A DNA stretch of 64,000 nt from Opitutaceae bacterium (GCA_016794785.1 JAEUHC010000019.1:186001-250000); one strand, 5' to 3'. Shown: positions 18,887-27,909, counted from the stretch's first letter. A program made the numbers and translations. The notes: generated by a model from the sequence alone, not told the origin.

Positions 18887-20095
18887 TCAGCGCGGCGGGC
18901 GGCCCGGAAAATCATAGGTCCACGGCTCCGGCTGGATCGGAATCCGGACCGGGGCTCCGCGCCGGAGGAGAGCCGCCTGCTCGGGCCAGCGCAAATCGGT
19001 CCACGGGCGGAAACGAAAATCGCCCGCCAGCGCGGCGAGGACAGCGATCGCGGGCAGGGCCAGCCAGGCGGCGCGCGCCCGGAGCGTCGCGGCTCCGGCG
19101 GCGGGGAGCACGGCGAGCCACGCGAGGCAGACGCGGGCGATCCAGAAGTAGCGGTCGCCGTTGTCGTGGCTCTGAAACAGCGCGAGCAGCTCACGGAAAC
19201 GCACGAGCACCAGCGCGAGCATCACGAGCGGAAACGCCAGCAGGGCGACGCGCGCCACGCGCTGCGGCCCCGGTCGGACGGCCGCCCCAACCGCCACCGC
19301 GAGCAGCACGAGCAGGAGCGCGAGTGCGAGGGCCGGCGCCGCTGCATTGCCCGGCAGCAAAGTCTGCGCGCCGAGGCGGTCGGCGAGGATGCGCAGCGAG
19401 GCCGCGGCATCGAGCCGCAGTTGCGCGGGCGTCGAGGGCGGCGCGCTCAGCAGAAACCAGAGTTGCACCGCCGCCGTCGCGACGACGGCGATGAGCAGCC
19501 GGACGGTGTGCGCGCTGCGCTCGCGCCAGGCGCACCAGGCAAAGGCGGGCAGCAGCAGCACGCCAAATGGTCCCGTGATCCCCGCGACGCCCAGCGCCGC
19601 CGACTCCGCGACCGAGGCGCCACGCGTGGCGGGCGCGGTCTTGATGAGTGCGGCGAAGAACAGCAGTGCGGTGAACCACTGGACATTCGTGAGGTTGAGA
19701 AACACCTCGCCCGAGTGCGGCAGGAGCGTCGGCAGCAGTGCGAGCGTCAGCCCGAGCCCGAGCGGGCCGGTGCGGGGAGAGACGAGCGAAGCGAGCGCGA
19801 CCGTCGCAAACACACCGGCGGCGGCGTTGTAGAGCAGAGGAACCATTGCCGGATCGAGCTGCGCGCCGAGCCCCGCGACGAGTCGGGGCAGGAGGTGCAG
19901 ATAACCGCCGTAAGGCTCAAGGATCGCGGCGGGGCCGAGGCGCAACGCTTGGTCGAAGAAGACGAGGATGTCCTCGGCCCAGAATTGCGGCGTGAGCAGA
20001 GCGTGGGATTTCCGCGCGAAGAGGATCGCGGCGATCGCGGCGGCGGCGGCGAGACGCCAAGCCCACCAGCGGCGAGGCTCGGCGGCCGCGGTCAC
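18887..20095 (-). CDS. multi-pass membrane protein, GT-C-like, 'WAED' family copy 3
   Basis: 402 residues. After an N-terminal TM come ARKSHALLTPQFWAEDILVF and GGYLHLLPRLVAG, the same sites as in copies 1 and 2. Divergence is larger here: WAED is kept but the following Gly-Ser is lost. The C-terminus keeps a shortened WPEQAALLRRGAP and ends DFPGRPPR, like the basic tails of the others. The start is GTG, and its bases overlap the upstream stop as GTGA, a sign of coupled translation with the radical SAM gene. Role inferred as a lipid-phosphate-sugar-dependent glycosyltransferase; unproven. Confidence 0.68.
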   Translation of the reverse strand: MTAAAEPRRWWAWRLAAAAAIAAILFARKSHALLTPQFWAEDILVFFDQALRLGPAAILEPYGGYLHLLPRLVAGLGAQLDPAMVPLLYNAAAGVFATVALASLVSPRTGPLGLGLTLALLPTLLPHSGEVFLNLTNVQWFTALLFFAALIKTAPATRGASVAESAALGVAGITGPFGVLLLPAFAWCAWRERSAHTVRLLIAVVATAAVQLWFLLSAPPSTPAQLRLDAAASLRILADRLGAQTLLPGNAAAPALALALLLVLLAVAVGAAVRPGPQRVARVALLAFPLVMLALVLVRFRELLALFQSHDNGDRYFWIARVCLAWLAVLPAAGAATLRARAAWLALPAIAVLAALAGDFRFRPWTDLRWPEQAALLRRGAPVRIPIQPEPWTYDFPGRPPR

Positions 20096-21438
20096 GGGCA
20101 GTTCTGATTGAAGACTGCCGCGCCCATCTGGCTCAGGTCGTAGTCCACCGCAAAGGCGTAGGTGCGGCCGTCGGGCGCCTCATAGTCGAGCGTGAGGGTG
20201 ACCGGATCGGTGATCAGCGCGCGGGGCAGCTCGCAGGTGGCGTTGAAGCCGGCGGTGCGGTTGCCGAGCTGCGGGTAGGCGGCGAGCACATCGTCGCGCA
20301 CGAGCCCGATCTGCGCGGCGCCGAGCTCGGCTTGGTTGATGCGGATGCGCAGCGCCTGCGGCGCGGAGCCGTCGAGGCCCATGGCCCAGCCGCGCAGAAA
20401 CAGGCGGCCCGACCAGTAGCGCGCATCGTCGAGCGAGATCTGCACGCGGCCGGCGCCGGCGAAATCGGGCGCGAGGCCGCTGTTGGTGACCGTGAGGGCG
20501 CGGGCCTCGGGGCGCTTGAAGTAGAGGTGCGGGGTCGTCTCCGGGTAGGCGAGCGGCCACACGATCGGGAGATCCTCGATGTTGTCGGGCGTGAAGCGTC
20601 GCGATTTTTCCTGCGTGTGCGTGACGACGTATTGCAGGCTGTCGATGCCGAGCTCCGCGGCGCGGCGTTGCGACGCGATCAGCTCCTCGTCGCTGTCGTT
20701 ATACGTGAAGAGAATGTATTTCCACTCGACGGCGGGCGCGCGGCCGGGGGCCCGCTTGGCGTCGTGCATGAACTGGAGCGCGGTCGAGACATCGCCGTTG
20801 ATGCGATACTGCTCGTAGGAGGACTGGTTGAGCCCATCCACCGAGACGATGAGCTTGTCCGGATAGATGCCGCGGCTGAACACCTCTGCGAACTTGTAGT
20901 TGCCGTTGGTGTTGATGACGACGGGCGTGGTCGGGAAAAATTCGCGTGTGGCCGCGATGATGTCCTCGATCTGCGGGTGGGAGAGCGGTTCGCCCTGGCC
21001 GCAAAAATAGAAGAGCGCGACTGTGTAGCCCTCGTCGCGCAGGCTCTGGAGCGTGCGGCGGTAAACGGGCACGGGCATGAAGACGGGGCCCTTGCGCTCC
21101 TTGATTTGGTAGATGCGCGTGCAGCCGGGGCAGCGCAGCGCGCAGGCGAGCGAGGGCTCGACGTGGACCTTCTCGAGGCGTTTTTCCGCGAGGGCGTTGT
21201 GGAAAGGTTCGTTGGGCCGCAGGAAAACGCAGCGCGTGCAGACCTCGCCCCAGGGCAGCTCGTTGCGCTGGAAGGCGTCGGCCATGCGCTGGTAGCGCGG
21301 GTTGGTGAAGAGCTGCGTGGCGCTCCACTGCGGATCGGCGGCGGTCCATCCGAGGTTGATCTTCTCCCCGGAGCCGCAGTTGCATGCGACCTCGCCGTTG
21401 GCGCGGAGGTAGAGGATTTTGAAGATCTCGCAGTTCAT
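20092..21438 (-). CDS. radical SAM enzyme with N-terminal SPASM-like cysteine cluster and C-terminal GW/DV domain
   Basis: 448 residues. The radical SAM site is C99-x3-C103-x2-C106 (CALRCPGC), followed by FCGQGEPLSHP, the glycyl-type SAM contact, and VSVDGLNQSSYEQY. Before it, cysteines 3, 19, 21, 67 and 70 sit in a pattern (GEVACNC ... LFTNPRY ... CTRC) that looks like a SPASM auxiliary cluster, which normally lies after the core. The last 110 residues form the accessory domain with RGW (near 351), RDDV and AGFNAT. The ATG at 21438 gives MNCEIFKIL; an upstream ATG at 21498 would add 20 unlikely residues. Possible roles are peptide or sugar modification; no precursor peptide gene is seen next to it. 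Confidence 0.8.
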   Translation of the reverse strand: MNCEIFKILYLRANGEVACNCGSGEKINLGWTAADPQWSATQLFTNPRYQRMADAFQRNELPWGEVCTRCVFLRPNEPFHNALAEKRLEKVHVEPSLACALRCPGCTRIYQIKERKGPVFMPVPVYRRTLQSLRDEGYTVALFYFCGQGEPLSHPQIEDIIAATREFFPTTPVVINTNGNYKFAEVFSRGIYPDKLIVSVDGLNQSSYEQYRINGDVSTALQFMHDAKRAPGRAPAVEWKYILFTYNDSDEELIASQRRAAELGIDSLQYVVTHTQEKSRRFTPDNIEDLPIVWPLAYPETTPHLYFKRPEARALTVTNSGLAPDFAGAGRVQISLDDARYWSGRLFLRGWAMGLDGSAPQALRIRINQAELGAAQIGLVRDDVLAAYPQLGNRTAGFNATCELPRALITDPVTLTLDYEAPDGRTYAFAVDYDLSQMGAAVFNQNCP

Positions 21439-21505
21439 TTCCGAAGGGCAGGATGGGCGCGGGGCCGGGAAGCGGAAGCCAAAACCGGCGGAGCGCAAGC
21501 GCGCG

Positions 21506-22498
21506 TCACGCGCGCGTGGCGACGGCGAGCAGGTGATTGTGCAGCGGCGTGCCCTCGCGGGTGTTGAGGGGCAACAGCGTGTGGAAACCCAGCTCCACGT
21601 GCGGATAGAATTCCCGCAGCAGAGCGCCGAGGCTCCAGCGGGTGAAAAAGTTCACGTGCGTGGCCTCCAGCATGTGCCACGGCGTGGCGAGGTGCTCGTA
21701 GAGGTAGCCGAACAGCTCGCAGTTGGGGACCGACACGATGAGCCGCCCGGGCGCCACGCGCGCGACCTCGCGGAGAAAGGCGCGCGGCTCGTCGATGTGC
21801 TCCAGCACTTCGAGGCAGAGCGCGGCGTCGAACTCACCATCGGCGAAGGGCAGCGTGCGCCCGTCCACCTGCCGGTGCGGCAGGCCGAGGCGAGCGAGTT
21901 CGGCGCAGTCGGCGGGATTCACCTCGGCGCCGATCCAGTCGTAGCCATCGGCGAGCAGGCTGCGGCCATAGGAGCCAAGCCCGCAGCCGACATCGATCAC
22001 GCGGCGGGGCGGCGGACCGAGGTGGCGCCGCACGAGCTGCGCGACTTCGCCGCTGCCCTCGGACTGCGAGGGCCCGGTGGCGAAGATATTGTCGTGCCGC
22101 TGCACCGCCGTGGTCGCGCGATTGAGCAGCACGCCGAAATGCTGGGTCCGGTAGTCACGGTTGATGGCGGTGGCGGTGCGGGTGGCGAGTGGTCCGCGGT
22201 GCGTGCCATCGCGGAGCCGGGCGCGCAGCGCGATCTCGAACGGCTGGCCCGGCGTGAATGCCGGATGATGCGCGAAGAGCTCGAAGCCCGCCGCGGTGCC
22301 GGCGGGCAGCGAGAGCGCGGCGGACACATCGGGCCGCGGGTAAAGCGCGCGCGTTTCGCCAATCACCGCGCCACCGGCCAGGACCTCGACGGTTTCGATC
22401 TGCGGATGCGCCTCGCCGAGCCAGAGCCAGCCCCGCACGAGAAACGCGAGCGGATCAACCGGCGCGCCGGAAACAGGATCGTCGAGGTGGGCGGGCAT
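21506..22498 (-). CDS. methyltransferase with N-terminal GW/DV beta-sandwich domain (copy 3, divergent)
   Basis: 330 residues. The accessory domain covers about 1-110: RGWLWLGEAHPQ at 22-33, then YPRPDVSAAL and AGFELFAHH. The SAM fold follows with motif I VIDVGCGLGSYGRSLL, GAEVNPADC, motif IV FDAALCLEVLEHIDEPRAFL and GRLIVSVPNCE. This catalytic half belongs to the common Methyltransf_11 type and is not the sister of the EIGSRARS enzymes, so the accessory domain has been joined to at least two different methyltransferase types. It is 39 bases downstream of the large glycosyltransferase gene and 67 bases upstream of the radical SAM gene, which both carry the same accessory domain. Confidence 0.82.
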   Translation of the reverse strand: MPAHLDDPVSGAPVDPLAFLVRGWLWLGEAHPQIETVEVLAGGAVIGETRALYPRPDVSAALSLPAGTAAGFELFAHHPAFTPGQPFEIALRARLRDGTHRGPLATRTATAINRDYRTQHFGVLLNRATTAVQRHDNIFATGPSQSEGSGEVAQLVRRHLGPPPRRVIDVGCGLGSYGRSLLADGYDWIGAEVNPADCAELARLGLPHRQVDGRTLPFADGEFDAALCLEVLEHIDEPRAFLREVARVAPGRLIVSVPNCELFGYLYEHLATPWHMLEATHVNFFTRWSLGALLREFYPHVELGFHTLLPLNTREGTPLHNHLLAVATRA

Positions 22499-22537
22499 GT
22501 GGCCGGACGGTTTCCCGCGCGTGGTTTGTGCGCGAGC

Positions 22538-25500
22538 CTACTTCAGCGGGCCCCACTCGCGAGGAGGGAGCGCGAGGGTGAAGTCGTTGATCGTGAGCGT
22601 GAGGTTCGGGTTGTAGGCGGGATCGTTGAGGAGCGCGTCGCCCCAGCGCTCGGTCATCGTCTCGACCTCGCTGCGGAAGCGGTCGCGTTTTTCCAGCGTG
22701 TCCTCCTGACCGCGGCTCGCGCTCTCGTGGTGGTAGAGCTCGGCGTAGGGCGTCCAGAGGTTGCGGTAGCCGGCGGCGCGGACTTTCAGGCAGAAATCGA
22801 CGTCGTTGAACGCGACGCGGAGCTTTTCGTCGAGTCCGCCGACCTCAAGATAGACCTCGCGGCGGATTACGAGGCAGGCCGCGGTGACAGCGCTGAGGTT
22901 TTGCTGGAGCAGGTTGCGGTGGGCCTGGCCCGCGGCGCCGCGCGGGTGGGTCTGCCACGCGTGCGCGGCCACGCCGCCGATGCCGAGGATGACGCCGGCG
23001 TGCTGAATCTTGTCGTCGGGATAGTAGAGCTTGGCGCCGACGCAGCCGATCTCGGGGCGCAGGGCATGGCTCGCCATCTCGTCGAGCCAGTCGCCGTGGA
23101 TGACCTCGAGATCGTTGTTGAGGAGTCCGATCAGCGGGGCGTGCGAGTGTTGCACGCCAAAGTTGTTGATCGCGGAGAAATTGAATTCGCCGGGAAACTT
23201 GATCACGCGGACGCGGCGCGGAGTGGCGAGTTGCGCGCTTTGTTCCGCGAGGCCGGCGAGGTAGGCGAGCGTGTCGGCGTCGTCACTGTCGTTGTCCACG
23301 ATGAGCAGCTCGAAGTCCGCGTAGGTGGTCTTGGCGAGGAGGCTCTCGATGCAGGGGCGGAGGACGTTGAGCCGGTTGCGCGTCGGGATGATCAGGGTGA
23401 CGCGTGGTGCGGGCGACGGCAGCGGATAGTGCACCCGCCAGTAGCTGCCCTTGGTGGGCGAGAGCGTGGCCTCGACGCCGATGCGCGCGAGGTGTTCGTT
23501 GATGACCTTCTCGGCGGCGGTGCGGGCGTAGTCCTTGGCGCCGATGAGCATGGCGGTGGAGCCGGGCACGCTGCGCCAGTGGTAGAGGATTTTCGGGATG
23601 TGGCGGATGCGGTCAGGCGCGCTGCGCTCGATCACGCGGTGCGCGAGATCCCAATCCTGCGAGCCTTCGTAGCCGATGCGGAAGCCGCCGACCTCGCGCA
23701 CGAGGAGCGTGCGGTAAACGCCGAGGTGGCTGATGTAGTTCTGGACGTTGAAGAGGTCCGGGTTCCAGTCGGGCTTGAAGTAGTGATCGTAGCGGTGGCC
23801 GTTCTCGTCGATCTTGTCCTCGTCGCTGTAAACGAGGTCGGCGTGGGGATGCGCGTCGAGTTCGAGGGCGACGCAGGCGAGGGCGTGCGGGCGCAGCTCG
23901 TCGTCGTGATCGAGGAGCGCAATGAATTCGCCGTGGGCGAGCGCGAGGGCCGAGTTGGAGGTCGCGGAGATGTGGCCGTTGGTCTCGCGGCAGACGACCT
24001 TGATGCGCGGATCCTTCTTTTGATAGCGCTCGAGCAGCTTGCGGACGTGCGGTTCCTTGGAGGCGTCGTCGGCGATGCAGAGTTCCCAGTTCTCGTAGAG
24101 CTGGCGGCGCACGGACTCGATGGCGGCGACCAGCCACTTCTCCGGCGTGTTGTAAACCGGCATGAGCACCGAGATGAGCGGGCGCTTTTTCAGTGAGGCG
24201 AGCTTGGCGCGGATTTTGTCGGCGCTCTCGGGCGTCAGGGTGTCGTAGGCCGCGACCCAGGCGGCGTAGGTGTTGGGCGGCGGCGGGGCGGCGTCGGCCG
24301 TGCGGCGGATGAGGCGCGACACGGCGATGTGCCACGCGCCGGTCTCGTCCTGCACCTCGATGAGGAGGAGATGCGTGCCGCGGCGCGGCACATCGGCCTT
24401 GACGATCCAGCCGCAGCGCTCGGCGCCGGGGTAGTCGCGGAAATGATCCAGCACATCGAGGCGCTCGAGGCCGAACTCGGCCGGGCAGGACTTTTCCCCG
24501 AGCCGCGCGCGCGCAGCCTTCAGCGGCACGCGATCGCGGTGGAGCGACCAGCCGCGGACGTTGAGCGTGGGCGCGATGGCGGACCAGTCCTGCGGGTAGT
24601 CGATGTTGCCGAGGAGCGCGGGAGAGACGGCGGGCGGGGCCGGCTGGTCGAAGAAGCGGCGGCGGAGCGCGCGCAGCGGCGCGGTGGCTTTCCAGGAGAA
24701 GGAAGCCTGCATCGTCGCGATCTTCTCCTCGCGCGAGCGGGTGAGGGCCTGCTGCTGGGCGAGCAGATCGGCGGCCTGCGCGGCGGCGGCGGCGTGCTGC
24801 GCCTGCAGCTGCGGGATCCGCGCGAGGGCGGCCTCGGTCTCGCCGCGCGAGGTCCTCAGCTGTTCCTCGGTCTCGCTGAGGTTCTGCTTGAGCGCGAGGA
24901 TGTCGGCATCGGCGGTGAGCAGGGCGTTTTCGTAGGCGGTGACCTGCTGCCGCGCGGTGCGGAGGAGGGTGTCGGCCTGATCGCGGCGCTGTTTGTGCTT
25001 GGCGACCTCCTTCGCGAGGTTGTCGGCGAAGGTCTGCGTCATCGCGCGCGATTCCTCGAGGCCGGCGGCGTGCTGGCGCGCGGCCGCGAGGAGATCTTCG
25101 ATGTTCTTCACGTGCTGGGCCGTGAGTTTTTCGCGGGCGAGGATGGCGTCGCGATCGGTCTCAACTTCGCGGATGCGGCGGGCGGTCTCGGCCTCGAGGC
25201 GCTCGATCTGGTCGCGGGCGAGCTGGCCGAGAAGGTCGATGTCGGCGGCGACCGGCGCGGCGCAGCGCAGGCGGTCGGCGACGAGCACGATCTCGTCCGT
25301 GCTGGACGTGCGTGCGAGCGACCAATCGACGGCGGGGGCTTGTCTGAGCGTGGCCTCGTAAAACGCGAGGAGCGTGCGGGTGTTGACCGCGAGATCGAAG
25401 TGCCGGCGGGCCAGGCGCGGGCCGTGCTCGCTCAGCTGGGTGCGCAGCGCGGCGTCGGCGAAGACGCGCTGGCAGGCGGCGGCGATGTCCTCCGGCGTGC

Positions 25501-26506
25501 CGCTCGCGGGGAGCAGGAGCGCATCGCGGCCATCCTGCAGGAGCAGGCCGAGGTTGGAGGGCGGGAGCACGACGGGGCGTCCGCTCGCGAAGAACTCGGG
25601 GAGCTTCGAGGGCAGCCGGTAGTCGTTGAACGCGCCGGGGTGGCCGGGCTGCACGAGCACGTCGGCGAGGGCGAGGAGGCGCGGCAGCTTCGCCTTCTCG
25701 ACGAAGCCGAGGTCGAGCACGTGTTTTTTCAGATCGTCGGACAGGCCGGCGAGGAACTGCGGCGAGTTGAAGCCGGTGCGGACGAGGCGCGTGGGGGTGC
25801 CGCGCTGGTTGAGGAGCGCGACGGCGAGGTAGAGTTCGCGCAGCTCGGGCTCATTGGCGAAGGTATTGCTGCCGGTGAAGACGACGACCTTCTCCTCGGG
25901 CCGGAGGCCGATGGAGCGGCGCAGGTGATCGTCGGCCGGCTGCGGGCGGTAGGCGGAGAAATCGACGCCGGGAAACAGCAGGTGCGTCGCCGTGCCGGCG
26001 GGCGCAAACTCCGCCAGCCGGTCGATGATGTGGGTGATGCCGTCGGCCGTGCGGAGAAAACTCTCGTGGCGGATCGGGTGGGGCAGGCCGTCAACGAGCC
26101 ATTTCTCGGTCTCGGCCAGCGGCGCCTCGCGAAGCTCGGCGAACGATTTCCCCGTGTAGGACTCGATGAGATGACGCTCGTTGTCCTCGAGATGGATGAG
26201 CAGGCGCGCAGGCGCGGCGATCCGGCGCTGATAGGAGAGGACGAATTTCCTCACGCCTTCGCGCGGCGTCCAGGCGTGGATGAGATCGGCGGGCCGGCCG
26301 TCCGGGAAGACCTTCGGCAGCGTGATCAGCTCCTCGTAGGTTGCGGCGATGAACAGCGGATTGGCGATGTGGCGCAGGGTTTCCTTGCGGTCCGGCACGG
26401 CGACCACACAGGCATGGCCGGCCGCGCAGAGCGTGTTCGCGAAGCCGCCGATGTGGTTCAGGCTGTTGGTGGTGAAGTCGCCGTAGTTGACGAAGAGGAT
26501 GTTCAA
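22538..26506 (-). CDS. multidomain glycosyltransferase: GT4, coiled coil, GW/DV domain, two GT2
   Basis: 1322 residues. Domains in order: a GT-B/GT4-type domain (about 1-400: NYGDFTTNSLNHIGGFANTL, VVVFTGSNTF, LPSKLPEFFASGRPVVLP); a long charged coiled coil (about 440-630); the link SWKATAPLRALRRR; the accessory domain (RGWSLHRDR near 650, RLDVLDHF, CGWIVK); GT2-A (from about 774: ISVLMPVYNTPEKW, LDHDDEL, YSDEDK); GT2-B (from about 1034: VTLIIPTRNRL, LNNDLEV, AFNDVDFCLKV). The two GT2 units match the tandem layout of O-antigen rhamnosyl-type transferases. The start is TTG at 26506, reading MNILFVNYG. It likely adds several sugars to one growing chain at the inner membrane; sugars unknown. Confidence 0.85.
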   Translation of the reverse strand: MNILFVNYGDFTTNSLNHIGGFANTLCAAGHACVVAVPDRKETLRHIANPLFIAATYEELITLPKVFPDGRPADLIHAWTPREGVRKFVLSYQRRIAAPARLLIHLEDNERHLIESYTGKSFAELREAPLAETEKWLVDGLPHPIRHESFLRTADGITHIIDRLAEFAPAGTATHLLFPGVDFSAYRPQPADDHLRRSIGLRPEEKVVVFTGSNTFANEPELRELYLAVALLNQRGTPTRLVRTGFNSPQFLAGLSDDLKKHVLDLGFVEKAKLPRLLALADVLVQPGHPGAFNDYRLPSKLPEFFASGRPVVLPPSNLGLLLQDGRDALLLPASGTPEDIAAACQRVFADAALRTQLSEHGPRLARRHFDLAVNTRTLLAFYEATLRQAPAVDWSLARTSSTDEIVLVADRLRCAAPVAADIDLLGQLARDQIERLEAETARRIREVETDRDAILAREKLTAQHVKNIEDLLAAARQHAAGLEESRAMTQTFADNLAKEVAKHKQRRDQADTLLRTARQQVTAYENALLTADADILALKQNLSETEEQLRTSRGETEAALARIPQLQAQHAAAAAQAADLLAQQQALTRSREEKIATMQASFSWKATAPLRALRRRFFDQPAPPAVSPALLGNIDYPQDWSAIAPTLNVRGWSLHRDRVPLKAARARLGEKSCPAEFGLERLDVLDHFRDYPGAERCGWIVKADVPRRGTHLLLIEVQDETGAWHIAVSRLIRRTADAAPPPPNTYAAWVAAYDTLTPESADKIRAKLASLKKRPLISVLMPVYNTPEKWLVAAIESVRRQLYENWELCIADDASKEPHVRKLLERYQKKDPRIKVVCRETNGHISATSNSALALAHGEFIALLDHDDELRPHALACVALELDAHPHADLVYSDEDKIDENGHRYDHYFKPDWNPDLFNVQNYISHLGVYRTLLVREVGGFRIGYEGSQDWDLAHRVIERSAPDRIRHIPKILYHWRSVPGSTAMLIGAKDYARTAAEKVINEHLARIGVEATLSPTKGSYWRVHYPLPSPAPRVTLIIPTRNRLNVLRPCIESLLAKTTYADFELLIVDNDSDDADTLAYLAGLAEQSAQLATPRRVRVIKFPGEFNFSAINNFGVQHSHAPLIGLLNNDLEVIHGDWLDEMASHALRPEIGCVGAKLYYPDDKIQHAGVILGIGGVAAHAWQTHPRGAAGQAHRNLLQQNLSAVTAACLVIRREVYLEVGGLDEKLRVAFNDVDFCLKVRAAGYRNLWTPYAELYHHESASRGQEDTLEKRDRFRSEVETMTERWGDALLNDPAYNPNLTLTINDFTLALPPREWGPLK

Positions 26507-26605
26507 GGCGGGAAATGGGAACAGGAGAGGCGATGCGAGGCTGACGCAAAAAAGGCAGACCGGCGACGCTGCGCGGGTCTGCCCGGGAGGTAAATGCGGA
26601 TTTTG

Positions 26606-27325
26606 TCAGAGCTTGAAGCCGGCGTCCGCGGCGTCCTTTGAAAAGGTCTTCACGGTGTCGAGCGAGAGGTCGGTCAGGTCCTGGCCGAACATCTTGGCCG
26701 CCTTGGCGAGGATGTCGTGCGGGACGGTGATGATCGCGCAGCCGGCCTCCTGGGCCTGGAAGATGTTGAGCACCTCGCGCGTGCTGGCCCAGAGCAGCTC
26801 GGCCTTGGGTTGCGCGTGGAGCAGGGCGCCGCACGCGCGGACCATCGGCACCGGATCGACGCCGGTGTCGGCGATGCGGCCGGCGAAAACCGACACGACC
26901 GCGGGCACCGCGGGGTTGAGCGCCTCGGCGACGCCAGCGACCTGCCGCAGCGTGAGTAGAGCGGTCACGTTGAGTTTCACGCCGGCCTGACCCAGTTCCT
27001 TGATGAGCGGAAGGCAGGAATCGCCGCGGGCGTTCGTGATCGGGATCTTGGTGTAAACGTTCTTGCCCCAGCTGTTGATCTTCAGGGCCTGGCGTTTCAT
27101 GTCCACGAGGTCGTCCGTGAAGACTTCCAGGGAGATGGGCTTGGCGGTGACCGTTTGAAGCACGTCCTTGGCGAAGGCCTCGTAGTCCTTGATGCCGGCC
27201 TTCTTCATGAGCGACGGATTGGTCGTGAGTCCCTTGATGTAGGACTTGGCATAGAGGTCGAGGATGCCGGCCTTATCGGCGCCGTCGGCGTAAAGCTGAA
27301 TCGTGAGATCGTTCAGGGATTTCAT
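26606..27325 (-). CDS. transaldolase of the small (TalC/FSA-like) type
   Basis: 239 residues, close to the usual 215-240 for this class. The Schiff-base lysine is K93 in NVYTKIP. Other family marks are TTNPSLMKKAG (residues 34-44), LNVTALLTLRQV and SVFAGRIADTGVDP. Transaldolase interconverts sedoheptulose-7-phosphate and glyceraldehyde-3-phosphate with erythrose-4-phosphate and fructose-6-phosphate in the cytoplasm. Its place directly before the heptose genes suggests it feeds sedoheptulose-7-phosphate to GmhA. Fructose-6-phosphate aldolase activity is the main alternative and cannot be excluded from sequence alone. The gap to the large glycosyltransferase gene is 99 bases. Confidence 0.88.
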   Translation of the reverse strand: MKSLNDLTIQLYADGADKAGILDLYAKSYIKGLTTNPSLMKKAGIKDYEAFAKDVLQTVTAKPISLEVFTDDLVDMKRQALKINSWGKNVYTKIPITNARGDSCLPLIKELGQAGVKLNVTALLTLRQVAGVAEALNPAVPAVVSVFAGRIADTGVDPVPMVRACGALLHAQPKAELLWASTREVLNIFQAQEAGCAIITVPHDILAKAAKMFGQDLTDLSLDTVKTFSKDAADAGFKL

Positions 27326-27359
27326 GGTGCGCTGAGGAGGGGGAAAGGGTGCGGCGCGG

Positions 27360-27902
27360 TCAATGCTGCGCGAGGACTATTCGGGCCGCTTCTGGGAAGG
27401 ATGACGCGATGAAATCCGGCGGCGCGCGGAGTTCCTCGGCATAGCCGAAATCGATGAACACGGTGCGGACTCCGGCACGGCGGCCGCAGTCGATGTCGCG
27501 CCACCGGTCGCCGATCATCCATGAGCGCGCGAGGTCGAGCCCGAGTTCACGGGCGGCGTCGAGCAGCATGCCGGGCTCGGGCTTGCGGCGGCGGGATTCC
27601 TCGCCGCGACCGGGATCGTAGCAGACCTCGACGCGCGCGATCGATGGAACGAGCGAAAGGAGCTTCGCGTGCATCGCCTCCACGGTGGCCTGCGACTGCG
27701 TGCCGCGGCCGACGTCCGGCTGGTTGGTGGCAACCACCAGCACGTAGCCGGCCGCCGCGAGTTGCACGCAGGCCTCGGCCGCGCCCTCGAATAGCTCGAA
27801 CTCGGCGAGCGACTGCGGCGGGTAGGGTTTACTGTCGCGGATGACCTGGCGGTTCAACGTGCCGTCGCGATCAAGGAAGACTGCGGGGCGCAAGGCGGGC
27901 AT
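27360..27902 (-). CDS. gmhB: HAD-family phosphatase, D-glycero-D-manno-heptose-1,7-bisphosphate 7-phosphatase
   Basis: 180 residues. HAD motif I is FLDRDGTLN (about 9-17), motif II is ATNQPDVGRG, motif III is the RRRKPEPGM lysine, and motif IV is MIGDRWRDIDCGRRAG. Length and motif spacing match GmhB. The zinc loop of classical GmhB (a Cys/His set before the RKP motif) is not preserved: the loop reads CYDPGRGEESRRRKP with one Cys only. Its neighbours (GmhA, HddA, HddC) support the GDP-heptose role, in which it removes the 7-phosphate of heptose-1,7-bisphosphate. A related histidinol- or other sugar-phosphate phosphatase is the alternative. Confidence 0.82.
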   Translation of the reverse strand: MPALRPAVFLDRDGTLNRQVIRDSKPYPPQSLAEFELFEGAAEACVQLAAAGYVLVVATNQPDVGRGTQSQATVEAMHAKLLSLVPSIARVEVCYDPGRGEESRRRKPEPGMLLDAARELGLDLARSWMIGDRWRDIDCGRRAGVRTVFIDFGYAEELRAPPDFIASSFPEAARIVLAQH

Positions 27903-27909
27903 GGAAGTT

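Noticed and set aside
21419..24196. A 925-codon plus-strand frame
   Set aside because: Runs opposite recognised methyltransferase and glycosyltransferase genes and has no motifs.
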